Assembly (NCBI GenBank): GCA_028571685.1
Contig: CM053154.1
Coordinates: 7,911,501-7,975,500, forward strand
From: Heterohyrax brucei
Lineage: Eukaryota; Chordata; Mammalia; Hyracoidea; Procaviidae
Direction: 5' to 3'
Length of the DNA: 64,000 nt
Below the pieces are notes generated by a model, which made no database searches, had not been told where the DNA came from, and saw only the letters and a program-made list of their open reading frames with translations. Position 1 is the stretch's first letter, and each line of letters starts with the position of its first letter. A program made the translations under genes and the position numbers. This document shows positions 27,601 through 35,269 of this stretch, one piece after another.

Positions 27601-30600
27601 ACCTCACAGCGTCTTCTCACCGCATGAGACAACATGTGCAGTCCTCGCAGACGCTTACTTGCTCAGCGCAGCTGCTTTGCCTTATTTTTGCCTCCTCAAG
27701 CACTAAATCTTCATTCCTATTTTACCAGCCATCAAGATGGCCTGAGTTTGAGTACTTCTTCCAATTGCAGATGGGCAAGTCTCACAGTGTGTACTCAGTA
27801 CACATTTTATACTTAATACACATACACTGGAGATGGTCTTTTAAAACGTGGTAACATCAGCCAGCCATCATGCACCGTACCTAAACAAATCTCACTTCTA
27901 AGGAGCATTCTGGCAGCACTTCCTCCACGACAGACCTGTTTGTCCTTCTTGCAGTCCACAGTATCCTCAACATTCTCTGCCAACACCATCATTCAAAGGC
28001 ACCAATTCTTTGGTCTGCCAGCAGAAAGAGCAAATCTGTCTTGAAAGAAGCATGGCCACAATGCCGCTTTTTCAGGAGATACCAGTCCCTGGACAAGGGC
28101 ATTACATTTGGTAGAGGGTCAGCGAAGAGAAAGGCCCTCCAGGAGATGGGCCAACACAGGGACCAACACAGGGACTGTAACGACAGGCTCAGGCACAGCA
28201 ACAACTGAGGATGGCACAAGACCAAGCAACGTTTCGTTGTGTTCTACACAGCGGTGCGACGAGCCAGAACTGACAGTAGCACCGAACAGCAACAGCGAAG
28301 TCTAGAATGTAAGGCAAACAGAATATAGAAGTAAAAATTAATTTTCAGCACGTGCAGATTTCTGATAGTCTTGCTGCTTAGTTTTTTTCCAACTGAATCC
28401 CAAGACAATGGTAAACAGGTTTTTTTTAAGGAAAGTTTTAAACGTATTTCAGGGATGTTAACTGAGGGTTATGACTACCAATAAAAACAAACATAATCTT
28501 TTATTATGAGTTCAGAACCACATTGTGCAGTTAACAGTCAAAGGCTATTTGCCAAGAGGAAGCTCAGTATTCATATTACCAAGAACCAACCACAATCAAC
28601 TCTTGGTTCTAAGAACCCAGAAATTTTGGACAGGAACAGAAATTCAATGACAAATTATTTTGTAAGTGAAACACGATGACATTCAGTATCAGTCTTGCTG
28701 GTAGGAGTTTTTGTTTCACCTCTACAATGAACTCACAGCTATTAGGAGGGGAGATCCAAGTATGGCTGTTCAAAAAAAAGTACGAATGTATTATAAAAAG
28801 AAATAAAAGACAGCACCATGAAGAGAGGAAAGAGTGGCAACAGCCAAGAAGAACAAACTTACTATGTTGACTGGTTGAACTTCTGTGTTTCAAGAACAGT
28901 AAATATTTCAGTAGCAGAGTTCGTATCCTGAATTCACTGATTTCATTCCTAGAGGATTCTATGACCTCCAAAAGAGGTGAAAAATTAACACAATGAAGTC
29001 TAGTTCATTTCCATCTATGGGATTCTGGGCCCTGACAACACCTTGTAGTAAAAGCACACACAGTGCACTACTGCAAGCCAAAGTGATCTGAAAAGTGCCC
29101 TTACTTAAAAGCATACAAATAATTAAAAGATAATCACGCTGAGACACAAAAGCTCACTTATTGTATGATTTTATATGAAATATCCAGAATTAAGTAAATC
29201 CACATACACAGAAATCATACTGGTGTTTGCCACGGACTGGAGGTCAGAGGAAATGAGAAACGACTGCTTTTAAAAGGGTGATGAAAATGTTTTGAAACTA
29301 GACAGGGGTGGTAGTGACACAACACTGTGAATGTACTAATAATGTCAATGAACTACTCACTTTGAAATGATTAATTTTACACTATTTGAATTTCACCTCG
29401 ATTTAAAAAAAAAAAAAAAAGGGACACTTTGTATCTCCTGGTTTTTTTTTCACCCCCTTAAAAAAAAAATCATTACACCATGGGATTAGGGGGAGGAGGT
29501 AAACAGGAGATGAGAAGACACAGACAGGAGGGGTTCACCCCACCTCAGGGCCGGAGAAAACTGGACCTAAGAGTTACTGAGCACCATCTTCGCCTGGGAC
29601 CACACTGGTGTTCTGGAGGGCTGATCTGCCAAGACATCCATTTTTTATCAGGACCAAATAAAATAAAGACAACCCCAATTTCCTGAAATATACTCTTAGG
29701 ACTTGCAGGTTTCACACAGCCACGTGTTCTATATTTTAGAATCTATGTGCTTTTTATTTTCTATAACCAAGGGAAGTAGTATGGGGGGTAGAATGCTCAA
29801 AGCATTCCCCAGTTTCACCTTTTATCATGAAGTAATCACTCAAAATTGAGTGACCACTGAATTGAAAGTAAGCTCCTCAAACAAATAATTTAAATCAAAA
29901 ACTCAAATACCTAACCTACTCAGAAAAAGCAAACCACTGAAGACCTTCTCCAGTGCACTGCACCATGAATCACTGACTCGCGAGCTCACTAAGCGGAGCA
30001 CACCCGGCTCCCGTGTCTCTGTCCTTGGTAGTCCTCAGCCTGAAGCTGAGACCAACAACCAGAACACAAAACATACAAATCACAACCTGATCCATGCAAT
30101 CAGCTGGCTAGATGAAATTAGCTTCATAAAGTTTATAAATATTGACTATATGATGCTCATGTTACATTAACATCAGTAATGTCAAGGTCATCATGTGTTT
30201 GTTCAACTCGCAGCCGCACATTTTTGTGATATTTTTAACATCTGACTAAAGCCTCCATCATCACAAGATGCTCACACTGTTTACACACATTCTGGAAGAG
30301 CAGCTGGTGTTCCTCAGTCACATCTCACTGAGATAAAGACAGTAGCAGTTTTCAACCCCAGGTATATGTTCTACTACAGAGGAGCAAAAAATCTGCACGT
30401 CAGCATCAAGTTCTCACCCCCGTGACGGAGAAGCACACACACCACGAACCACAGACAATTCTCAACAAAGCCAGCATAAGGCCTCAGATACAGATTCTCA
30501 CGCACGCATCCCGGGGCGCAAGGACACCGTGCTGAGCGAACTCAAAGCAGCAGAAAGCCTAGAAATTAACCGGGGATCAATGCTCAACAGTGACCCTGCT

Positions 30601-31485
30601 TACACTCTGTTCGTGGCATTTTTAATACCTTTTCCCATCCCATTCAAAAAATGCAGAAAACAGAAACTTACCCATACAAGCACTGAGAAATAGCCAATCG
30701 GTCTTTTTCATCCTGTTTTTAATTTGCTTTAACTTTTTGAAGTCCACTTCCAGCTCCTCCTGGCTGCCAACAGCACCAGCCACTTCGATCCTCTGGAAAT
30801 CCATTTTCATTTCAGAGACGCGTTTCACAGCAGGAGGCGATCTTCTCTGGCTGCTGCCGCTACTGCAGCTCCCTCTCCACCGTGCGCGGTCCTGCTCATT
30901 TATCGTGGAAGACGCCTCCTCGGTCTCGGCCAACTCTATTGCCTCCAGGTGACTCGGTCTGGGGTGGTCACAAACAACACACCTGTCAGCCTTGGCCCAG
31001 TTTTCACAGGTGCAGACAGAACAAGCCCAGTGCCGGGCCCTCGTGTTCGGTTTATTTCTATCGTTGTACTCCTCGCAAGGGTCCACAGAAAAGGCAACTG
31101 GTCTCGAGCCAGATCCTGAGGACTGAGGCGACTCGGTGGGACTCCTGGTCCTACGCTGGGACAGACACTGGGTGCACCTGATTGCTCGTGGCCAGTTCAA
31201 ATATGTGCACATGTGGCATGACCATTTATTGGCATTTTCCGTGCTATATGAGGACTTAACTCTTGGTCTTGCACTTGAGTCTGGACATATCAGAGGACTA
31301 CTTCCTCCTTCGGTGCTAGAAGGATCCCAATCTCTACCGACATCACTTGAACCGCTTTTAAATGGATCTTCCGTAATAATCGTTCCACTGGGTCTCTGGG
31401 CACGACACATAGTGCACTTGATTGCAGATGGCCAATTTTCATACGTACAATATTCACAAGCCCACTTAATTCCACGTTCTGACAT
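490..31485 (-). CDS. ZRANB1: ZRANB1/TRABID, OTU deubiquitinase with three NZF fingers (3' part outside window)
   Basis: TRABID is an OTU-family cysteine protease that cleaves atypical (K29, K33) and K63 ubiquitin chains and acts in Wnt signalling and other ubiquitin pathways. Six exons in the window (814, 188, 154, 72, 199 and 121 nt) join without a frameshift to give 516 residues. NZF1 is around residues 8-27 (Cys 10, 13, 24, 27), NZF2 around 88-107 (Cys 90, 93, 104, 107) and NZF3 around 153-172 (Cys 155, 158, 169, 172). The ankyrin-like ubiquitin-binding domain covers about 245-340, and the OTU domain starts near 340, with the nucleophile in the motif GDCLLDS at Cys443. That number equals the human one, so there is no indel up to that point. 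The start is the ATG at 31485-31483 (A at -3, residues MSERGIKWACEYC); an ATG 29 codons upstream in the same frame lies in intron sequence. About 192 C-terminal residues are missing only because the window ends. Confidence 0.97.
611..1679. other. Intron sequence without recognised features
   Basis: AT-rich intron DNA upstream (transcript sense) of the 490-610 exon. I saw no exon, SINE or tandem repeat; the last few hundred bases may belong to the L1 that becomes clear after 1680. Confidence 0.5.
2205..2368 (-). mobile_element. AfroSINE-type SINE
   Basis: Reads in reverse as gg(a)aaccc...agtatgc, followed by box-B-like tRNA sequence and a tail with the agtgccacagagtcgg motif. It is inserted in the L1. 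Confidence 0.85.
3042..3172 (+). mobile_element. AfroSINE, internally deleted, with target-site duplication
   Basis: Begins ggaaagccctggtggtagcc, lacks the middle of the tRNA-like region, and ends in the gtcctatagggttgctatg tail. The 10-bp duplication gtccagaaaa (3032-3041 and 3173-3182) flanks it exactly. Confidence 0.85.
3391..5365. other. Intron sequence, no repeat family recognised
   Basis: The only structure seen is a perfect 16-bp tandem duplication (agaaacggtctcctcc) at 3875-3906 and a short CT run near 4504. The part around 3990-4560 is GC-richer than its surroundings and open in several frames, without coding character. Confidence 0.5.
5366..5600 (+). mobile_element. Mammal-wide L2-like fragment
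   Basis: Contains the degenerate phrase tattgggtactaattatgtgccaggctgctg followed by cccatggagtctgcagt, typical of ancient L2-type repeats. Family assignment is approximate. Confidence 0.5.
5786..5900 (+). mobile_element. AfroSINE, 5'-truncated
   Basis: Starts in the middle (accaaaaggtcagctgttcc) and runs to the tail (gtcctatagggctgctatg), ending near caacagcaaacga. Confidence 0.85.
6176..6475 (+). repeat. GC-rich minisatellite with 87-bp higher-order unit
   Basis: Tandem units built on gcagaggagaccgcgggcac. Two unit types of 46 and 41 bp alternate, so the acatga landmark recurs 87 bp apart (6304 and 6391). The 5' units (6176-6260) are more degenerate. 87 is a multiple of three, which keeps frames open on both strands; these frames are not genes. 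Confidence 0.9.
6899..7097 (-). CDS. ZRANB1: ZRANB1 fifth coding exon with catalytic Cys443
   Basis: 199 nt from ELEEESPIINWSLELATRL to LHDCSH plus two bases of the next Trp. The OTU nucleophile lies in GDCLLDS; its TGC codon is at 6999-6997, residue 443. Acceptor is catttag and donor gtgagc. The sequence in this exon is as in the human protein as far as I can recall, which fits strong constraint on the catalytic core. Confidence 0.96.
7470..7630 (+). mobile_element. AfroSINE-type SINE
   Basis: Near complete: gaaaccccagtgctatatgg, then ctgctaaccaaaaggttggc, then tccttggaaactctatgg and the tail tcattatgggtcggagtc. Confidence 0.9.
7794..7865 (-). CDS. ZRANB1: ZRANB1 fourth coding exon (OTU domain start)
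   Basis: A 72-nt microexon encoding IEDLPPTVQEKLFDEVL to DRDVQK with split codons at both ends. Acceptor is tttgtag and donor gtgagt. It was found by matching the known protein between its neighbours; it is too short to stand out as an open frame. Confidence 0.95.
7866..8750. other. Intron sequence with simple-repeat patches
   Basis: Between the 72-nt exon and the next SINE. Only A/T runs (8317-8338), a short TA tract (8385-8396) and a GA tract (8402-8424) were noted. Confidence 0.5.
8751..8905 (-). mobile_element. AfroSINE-type SINE
   Basis: Reverse orientation: agcccgctgccatcaagtc, ccctgtaggacagggcagaac, tctggttagaagccgagctc, ttaaccacagagtcaccag. Confidence 0.9.
9276..9429 (-). CDS. ZRANB1: ZRANB1 third coding exon (AnkUBD/OTU junction)
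   Basis: 154 nt from VSQQAAKCIPAMVCPEL to LVTFTLPA, between a ttaag acceptor and a gtaac donor. It contributes residues 335-385 and one base of the next codon. The downstream exon supplies the remaining two bases (GAT, Asp), which confirms the splice phase. It matches the human sequence as far as I recall it. Confidence 0.95.
9885..10020 (-). mobile_element. RTE (BovB-like) LINE 3' fragment
   Basis: Reverse-strand 3' end of the RTE family: gctgggtgccatgcaggc followed by a decayed ctgtcagtctaccttgtcc and cctctttttcactcgcc. It parallels the better copy at 57638-57815. Confidence 0.65.
10027..10171 (+). mobile_element. MaLR-type LTR, 5' fragment
   Basis: Starts tgtcatggactgaattatat and continues with cagctcccaggattgtatg and ttgtaaatcctgtc, as in the start of the more complete LTR at 55292. 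It is cut off by the RTE copy at 10172. Confidence 0.7.
10172..11045 (-). mobile_element. RTE LINE, 3' end and reverse-transcriptase remnant
   Basis: On the minus strand the element reads from RT sequence to its 3' end at 10172. Around 10936-10883 the minus strand encodes CFIDWTKTFDCVDHNKLW, a clear match to the RT palm motif of non-LTR retrotransposons (FID-AFD-VDH). The rest contains frameshifts and stops, so the element is dead. Confidence 0.85.
11075..11543 (+). mobile_element. RTE LINE 3' end
   Basis: Plus-strand copy of the same family: actaaggtgcacctcatcc, catgcatgtgaaacctgg, ctttggacatgctatcagg, cagtggctgcaatg, ending in the diagnostic cacctaacaacaacaac. It faces the minus-strand copy next to it. 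Confidence 0.85.
11547..11759 (+). mobile_element. AfroSINE, long variant, with target-site duplication
   Basis: Begins near aaggagccactggaggtac and has an extra segment (gagaaaccatctgcttccat) between the tRNA-like part and the tail, so it belongs to a longer subfamily. The duplication aacttggaat (11537-11546, 11760-11769) flanks it. It was inserted beside the tail of the RTE copy. Confidence 0.85.
12035..12120 (+). mobile_element. MIR/L2 3' tail fragment
   Basis: Phrase tatctggcatgtagcaggta followed by ctcagaaatacttcttag, like the common ending of MIR and L2 elements. Confidence 0.55.
12375..12562 (-). CDS. ZRANB1: ZRANB1 second coding exon (AnkUBD)
   Basis: 188 nt between a ctttag acceptor and a gtgagt donor, encoding VVEGDLAAIEAYKSSGG through LLTE (residues 273-334, with a split Gly272). 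This is the body of the ankyrin-repeat ubiquitin-binding domain. It carries FDAGYTL and LAVLL where I recall FDVGYTL and LAILL in human, both conservative changes. Confidence 0.96.
13001..14353 (-). mobile_element. 5'-truncated L1 with 13-bp target-site duplication
   Basis: Poly(T) at the left end (the element's A tail) and L1 3'-region sequence in reverse (gggcatctgggttgatgcc; gcaatcccaccagcagtg). Perfect duplications aggctgcattttt lie at 12988-13000 and 14354-14366. The target continues as TTTTTAAAG, which suits L1 endonuclease. Confidence 0.85.
14645..14785 (-). mobile_element. AfroSINE-type SINE
   Basis: Reverse orientation: agagttgattctgactcatag, ctacaggacagagcagaactg, ttttggttagcagatgtacc. 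Confidence 0.9.
14893..15004 (+). mobile_element. RTE 3' tail fragment
   Basis: Decayed copy of the terminal 110 bp: cgatggcaccacagcaggg, gtgttccactgtgcatgg, ending cccaacagcagctaacaa. Confidence 0.6.
15336..15402 (+). repeat. TG/TA/CA mixed microsatellite
   Basis: Alternating purine-pyrimidine tract: tgtgtgtctatatatacacatacatac followed by CA repeats. Such tracts can adopt Z-DNA. Confidence 0.9.
15405..19374. other. Intron sequence without recognised elements
   Basis: About 4 kb in the large coding intron. Apart from a short GACGAT-like run (16102-16118) and a purine/pyrimidine patch (16304-16376), no repeat, exon or RNA gene was recognised. Diverged ancient repeats are likely but not visible by eye. 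Confidence 0.45.
19375..19440 (-). mobile_element. MIR fragment
   Basis: The phrase cctcttttacaaatgagaaaactgg is the reverse of the conserved MIR tail. Short and diverged. Confidence 0.45.
19860..20500 (+). mobile_element. L2 LINE 3' fragment
   Basis: L2-like 3' region: tatctttcttgactcctccc, gtgatcaaggcatgccc, and a run of CT-rich sequence ending with agtgcctgggaaaatacc. Confidence 0.65.
20608..20628 (+). repeat. Poly(T) tract
   Basis: About 20 consecutive T residues just upstream of a SINE. Confidence 0.95.
20662..20957 (+). mobile_element. AfroSINE with internal tandem duplication
   Basis: The first copy has a normal head (aggagccctggctgtgtagtgg). Its second half, from the caccagccactcc box to the tail, occurs twice (about 20710-20838 and 20839-20960). 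Both units end in sequence like gt(t)ttgaggat-taag...gtgaaa. The two units differ at many positions, so the duplication is not recent. Confidence 0.75.
21425..21775 (+). mobile_element. Probable ancient L1 3' fragment
   Basis: Contains ggtgcagtccttctaggtagcaatttagcaa, a phrase of L1M elements, followed by AT-rich decayed sequence. Confidence 0.45.
22527..22697 (-). mobile_element. AfroSINE-type SINE
   Basis: Reverse orientation: gaaaccaaacgcactgccgtc, gcctataggacacagtagaac, ccatcagggctcc head. Confidence 0.9.
22700..25890. other. Intron sequence, nearly featureless
   Basis: About 3.2 kb with no recognised transposon or exon. A perfect 18-bp tandem pair (ctgcacccacgacagcag) lies at 25421-25456. 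Confidence 0.5.
25890..25978 (+). mobile_element. RTE 3' tail fragment
   Basis: atgaggatggcacaggccag, gctatgtgcacggggttgcc: the terminal part of the RTE family, diverged. Confidence 0.6.
26010..26077 (-). other. Possible cryptic terminal exon in ZRANB1 coding intron 1
   Basis: A pyrimidine-rich acceptor (ttttccaccttacag) precedes an open frame that begins DYSDLYPDHWEDKDVVD when joined to the single G at the end of the first coding exon, and stops after 22 codons at 26012-26010. It would give a TRABID form with the three NZF fingers but no AnkUBD or OTU domain. I do not recognise the tail, and no AATAAA was seen just downstream. Splice-like sites of this quality also occur by chance. Confidence 0.25.
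26195..27035 (+). mobile_element. L2 LINE fragment
   Basis: Starts with the degenerate ctaagcatcaggtactgttctcg and ggacatggcagcgaacaagac, and ends gaaatgcctattaagg...aataggcagctggac, both typical of the L2 3' region. The 167-codon open frame on the opposite strand is incidental. Confidence 0.7.
27100..27270 (+). mobile_element. AfroSINE-type SINE
   Basis: Full-length: gaaactccagggcatagtag, gccaaaaggtcggcatttc, gaaaccctatggggcag, ending tttggtttggtttta. Confidence 0.92.
27892..28012 (-). mobile_element. RTE fragment, inverted arm
   Basis: Antisense RTE sequence (cttctaaggagcattctggc; cttgcagtccacagtatcc) directly joined to a sense arm of the same family. It lacks a 3' end of its own. Confidence 0.8.
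28013..28295 (+). mobile_element. RTE 3' end, sense arm
   Basis: Continues ctgccagcagaaagagc through gggtcagcgaagagaaagg to gcaccgaacagcaacag, the RTE 3' terminus. With 27892-28012 it has the arrangement left by twin priming. Confidence 0.8.
29135..29420 (+). mobile_element. L1M 3' end with A tail
   Basis: Phrases gattttatatgaaatatcc, gtgtttgccacggactgg and caacactgtgaatgtac, then an A run at 29404-29420: the end of an old L1. Confidence 0.75.
29425..30600. other. Intron sequence, no recognised features
   Basis: Includes a short A run (29461-29469). No SINE or exon was recognised. Confidence 0.5.
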
Positions 31486-31522
31486 TGTGCACTTCTTGAA
31501 GTGAGTTATGTCAGGCAGGAAG
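30672..31522 (-). CDS. ZRANB1: ZRANB1 first coding exon (NZF1-3 and start of AnkUBD)
   Basis: Coding part is 31485-30672 (814 nt, residues 1-271 plus one base), ending in a G followed by the donor gtaag. It encodes all three NZF fingers, the Ser/Arg-rich linker and the first AnkUBD helix (KTDWLFLSACMG). The 5' boundary at 31522 is inferred from a tatag acceptor preceded by pyrimidine-rich sequence; that would leave 37 nt of 5' UTR. A second possible acceptor, ttcaag just before the ATG, cannot be excluded. NZF3 carries Cys at residue 160 where NZF1 and NZF2 have Tyr. Confidence 0.95.
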
Positions 31523-31559
31523 CTATAAATAATTAGGACAGAGTTATTAAAGCAATAGC

Positions 31560-32447
31560 TACATGATTCCACCTCTGACTATATGCCCAGAAAACACAAG
31601 CACCCTTCAACTTATAAAATACACATTTGTCAACAGAGGCATACAACACCGTGTAAAGAAGCATCCTATTGTCTTTTTTTGTTTCCACAGAGATGCTGGA
31701 AATGAGTTTCCAAAGAAGCATCTTCAACCTGGAGATACAATGAAATCACACTCTGGAATGTGAAGGAGGCAGGCAAAAGACAAACGGGTCTGCACTGCAA
31801 GTTCCCAGAGGGAAAGGGATTGTTAAAGCCAGGAAGCCGCTAACAGCAAAGCTGAATTTCAGCGACAACATCACTCTCAGCTGAGAAAAATAACCAACTG
31901 TTACAAGATTCTTAAAGGGAAGGGAAATAACACGAAGCCAACAGTAGTGTAAAGCCAGCGGTATCTTAAACACACAGGCCTTCTCAAACTATGAACAACA
32001 GGTTATTATGTCATCCAGCTATACTACATGTTTGATTCACTCAAGAATTCAAAAGATGAAAGTCAATTCTATCATTCCATCAAAAGCACCTTCAAAGTGC
32101 TAATTATGCACTACTCTTAATTAGCACAGGTAAAAAAGAATAATGTAACAAAGTAGCAGTCCTTCAGCATTCTGTATCCTCAAACTCTAGCTCAGTGAAG
32201 AGCCCCTGCTCCTCTGTGTCACCTATACTCAGGAAAAGCAAACTGACACAGCTCTGCTAAGACAACTACCAATCACTCCAATATAAGTTTGCATATTCAC
32301 TATTCTGAATATTTAAAATATATTCATACATACTAAATTCAATTCCAATTTAAAATACTGACTATATTCAAGAAAGTTCCTGTAATTCTATGATGGGCTT
32401 GCTGAATACCATAACGAACACTTCATTATTTAATGACAACCAACTCA
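31560..32447. other. Start of ZRANB1 first intron, no recognised features
   Basis: AT-rich intron DNA upstream of the first coding exon, without recognisable repeat or exon. Confidence 0.5.
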
Positions 32448-32615
32448 CCGAGGGAGCCCTGGCGGCTCAGTGGTTAACAGTCTGAGTGCTAATCAAAAGA
32501 GCCGGCAGTTCCCATTCACTAGCCACTCCTCGGAAGCCCTGTGAGGCAGTTCTAGATAGTCCTACAGGGTTGCTATGAGTTACAATCAACTTGATGGCAC
32601 TGAACAATAACAATT
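32448..32615 (+). mobile_element. AfroSINE with RTE-like terminus
   Basis: gggagccctggcggctcagtg head; the tail ttgctatgagttacaatcaac runs into ttgatggcactgaacaataacaa, resembling the RTE end. Confidence 0.9.
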
Positions 32616-32839
32616 TATAACTGAAGCAACTTACATAACAAATTGAATAACAGTCATTTTTAATAGCTTCATATTAGGCACAGGCCGCTGAAGCCAACTT
32701 CTCTGTTTTTAAGATCCCTTCTCACCTTCATGAATATCATCCTCCTGCCTGCCTTTAGCCAGAAAACAGAAGGTTACCCTGGGCAACATAATGGAAGCCT
32801 TCCCCCGCCTCACAGAAAACTGCCCCTGAAGTGGAGAGG

Positions 32840-32957
32840 AGGGGTGTGCTGTCACCGGGCAGCAGTGAGAGCTGCATATAGGTGAGTGTGTAAATTTATA
32901 CAGGAATGTACATTTTCATTCAGTCATAATAAAAAATAAATGAATGAATGAATGAAA
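32840..32957 (+). mobile_element. LINE 3'-UTR tail, severely truncated
   Basis: gcatataggtgagtgtgtaaatttata and gtacattttcattcagtcat, ending in a (TGAA)n tail. It matches the 3' end of the longer copy at 47340-47890. Confidence 0.75.
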
Positions 32958-32959
32958 AA

Positions 32960-34128
32960 AGAAAACTGCTCCTGAACCTGGAAAGCAAAATCTTTCATTT
33001 TAGAAGTACACAGATCCCTGCTTGACAAGTTCACAACCCATTTCTAGTGTGAACTCTGTTACGTGGACAATACTGACCCTAAGAGAGGCTACTTCAAAAA
33101 TAAAAATCAGACTTACTAAGGTTTTAGTTTCCATGCTATAACCCCCACCTTGCAGAATGACCCTGCTGTTTCTAAATCAGATCAAAGACAAGATTCAGTC
33201 TTCCTGGGAGCTCAGGCTCTGACTTCCCCAGAAGACACTGCTGAGTGTGCCAAGTGGCTCTGTGAATAGCTTTTCCTTTAAAGAAGAGCCTGCTACTTGA
33301 CTCAACAGCACTTTTTTAAAAAGACTTTATTTTAAACAATTCTCCATTTTAATTCTATTCTTTCTTTTTAATAACAGATTATTACCCTTAGAGTTGTAAC
33401 AGCAATAAAATTACTTAGCTGACTGAGCTAGTAAGTCAAATGGGACCGGGGAAAACTTTTTTTCTATAAAACCTTACACATGTCTGCAGTAGTGTCATCG
33501 TTAAGATGAGCTCAGACGTGTTACGTCAATGCCTACCTGAATTACTGAAGGAAGGCACGTGGTATAAATAACCCAAAGAAAGAGCAAAAACTACTGCTTA
33601 TATTTATCTTTAAAATCTTTTTCTCCTCTTGCACGTTTCTAGTTGTTTTGTTTCTCTTAATCCAACAATACATCTAAATGCATCTTGCCTAGACTTTTAA
33701 ATTTAGTTTGTATTCACTGATCACCCACAATCTGGTGGCAGTTGACGGCATGGCTGGGAACTAAAATAAAACAGGCATCCTTAAAGTGAACAATCAAGAT
33801 TTAATGGCAGTTTTTACATTTATTAGTTCCTTTAATTTCTGAGGAGTGGCTTGCGCCACTAGGAATTTAAATTGGCAAGCAGAAATTTCTAGTAGCAATA
33901 ACAAAATGGCAAAATGAACTTCTACCCAGAGCTACTATAAGTAATTCAATATTTAATTTAAAACAGCCACCTTTAAAAATCTAGGTTCACTTTGATGAGC
34001 TTTACTGTGATTTGCTTGTAGACTCAACTGAACAGCTTACTATCTTAACTAATCTTGGAGTAAGTAATTTACCAGCATAATATATCTAAATGTTCAAGTC
34101 TAGCAAAAAACAAATACAACCACTGCTG
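32960..34128. other. Intron sequence, no recognised features
   Basis: No exon, SINE or tandem repeat seen. Confidence 0.5.
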
Positions 34129-34182
34129 AAAGAGAGACAGACACGGAGGGAGGGGGGAAGGAGGGAGAGAGAGAGGGAGACA
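34129..34182 (+). repeat. Purine-rich GA/GGGA tract
   Basis: Almost pure A/G sequence with aggggggaagg and agagagagaggg; low complexity. Confidence 0.9.
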
Positions 34183-34184
34183 TG

Positions 34185-35265
34185 GAGACTGTCATGTATG
34201 TCTGGTACACGAACGACAAACAGCTGCCTAATCAACCTACCACTACACACTAGCTCCCACAGTGAAAATGTGGATTACTAAACAGTGCCAAAACCAAGCT
34301 CAAGAGCTTTCTATTACATAAAGACGTACAGTATTCCCTCTGAGGAGAACTACGGCTTTGCAGGAATACTGTTTTTTAGTAACTTAGTGCTAAAATTCAT
34401 TGGAGAGCATTATCTGAGGGAACCATTTGTACCTACAGTAATCAGTAAATGAACAGAAAAGTAAAGATATCAGCACGACTGTGTGATTTTGTATTACTGA
34501 GATTAAATTAACACTGAGTACAATTTTTCTCACAGATGTCAAAACACCCTGCAAGGGACATAAAATTATGTTCAACCGCAACCAGCTCTAAGACTAACAC
34601 AACACAGTATACTGATCGTTACCAGATACCATTTTATGTTAATGCACACTCACACACCCAAATAAATTTAACCTTCAAATCAAAAACAGATGTCCAAATT
34701 CTACCCAAAGAATCGCACCTCCAATCTGCTGGTACAGAAAAACACCAGCGAAGTCTGCATAACCCTCTAGGCCTTCGTGAGGGGCAAAAAGACCCCACCA
34801 CAACCCCTACTCCTGGATTCAAACTCAGTTCCAGCAGCTGCCCGTTGCATGAACCAGAGTCCCTGAAACCACCTGTGCATCACGTTCTGCTGCAAGTCTT
34901 GATGCTTCCGAGTATGTTAACCACTTTCCACTATGAAATCCCCAACTGCTCTTGATTACCCATTTCCCGACCACCCCACACGCCCTTCCAAAGCATGGGG
35001 ACCAGTGAGACGCGGAGAGCACCAAACAGCACCACTGACGCGTGTGCTACCAGGACAACGTCGCTGAAGGTCATCAAAAGGCGGCCACCGCAGTGGGCCA
35101 GCTTACAAACACTCACCACCAGCTGAGCAGAGACGATGGAAAAGAAAACTAAGACGGGTCTTTCAAGCATGCTGAATTTTTAGATTCAATTTAATTATTA
35201 TAAGCATGACTGATAACATTTATGCAAATAACCATTAAAAGTACTACATAACTGCCACAGCAAAA
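34185..35265. other. Intron sequence, no recognised features
   Basis: Moderately diverged, unique-looking DNA. Confidence 0.45.
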
Positions 35266-35269
35266 AACC

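Noticed and set aside
31486..31572. Upstream ATG in frame with ZRANB1 (extra 29 residues)
   Set aside because: The segment above 31522 looks like intron (pyrimidine-rich tract and tatag acceptor), and the known protein starts MSERGIKW at 31485.
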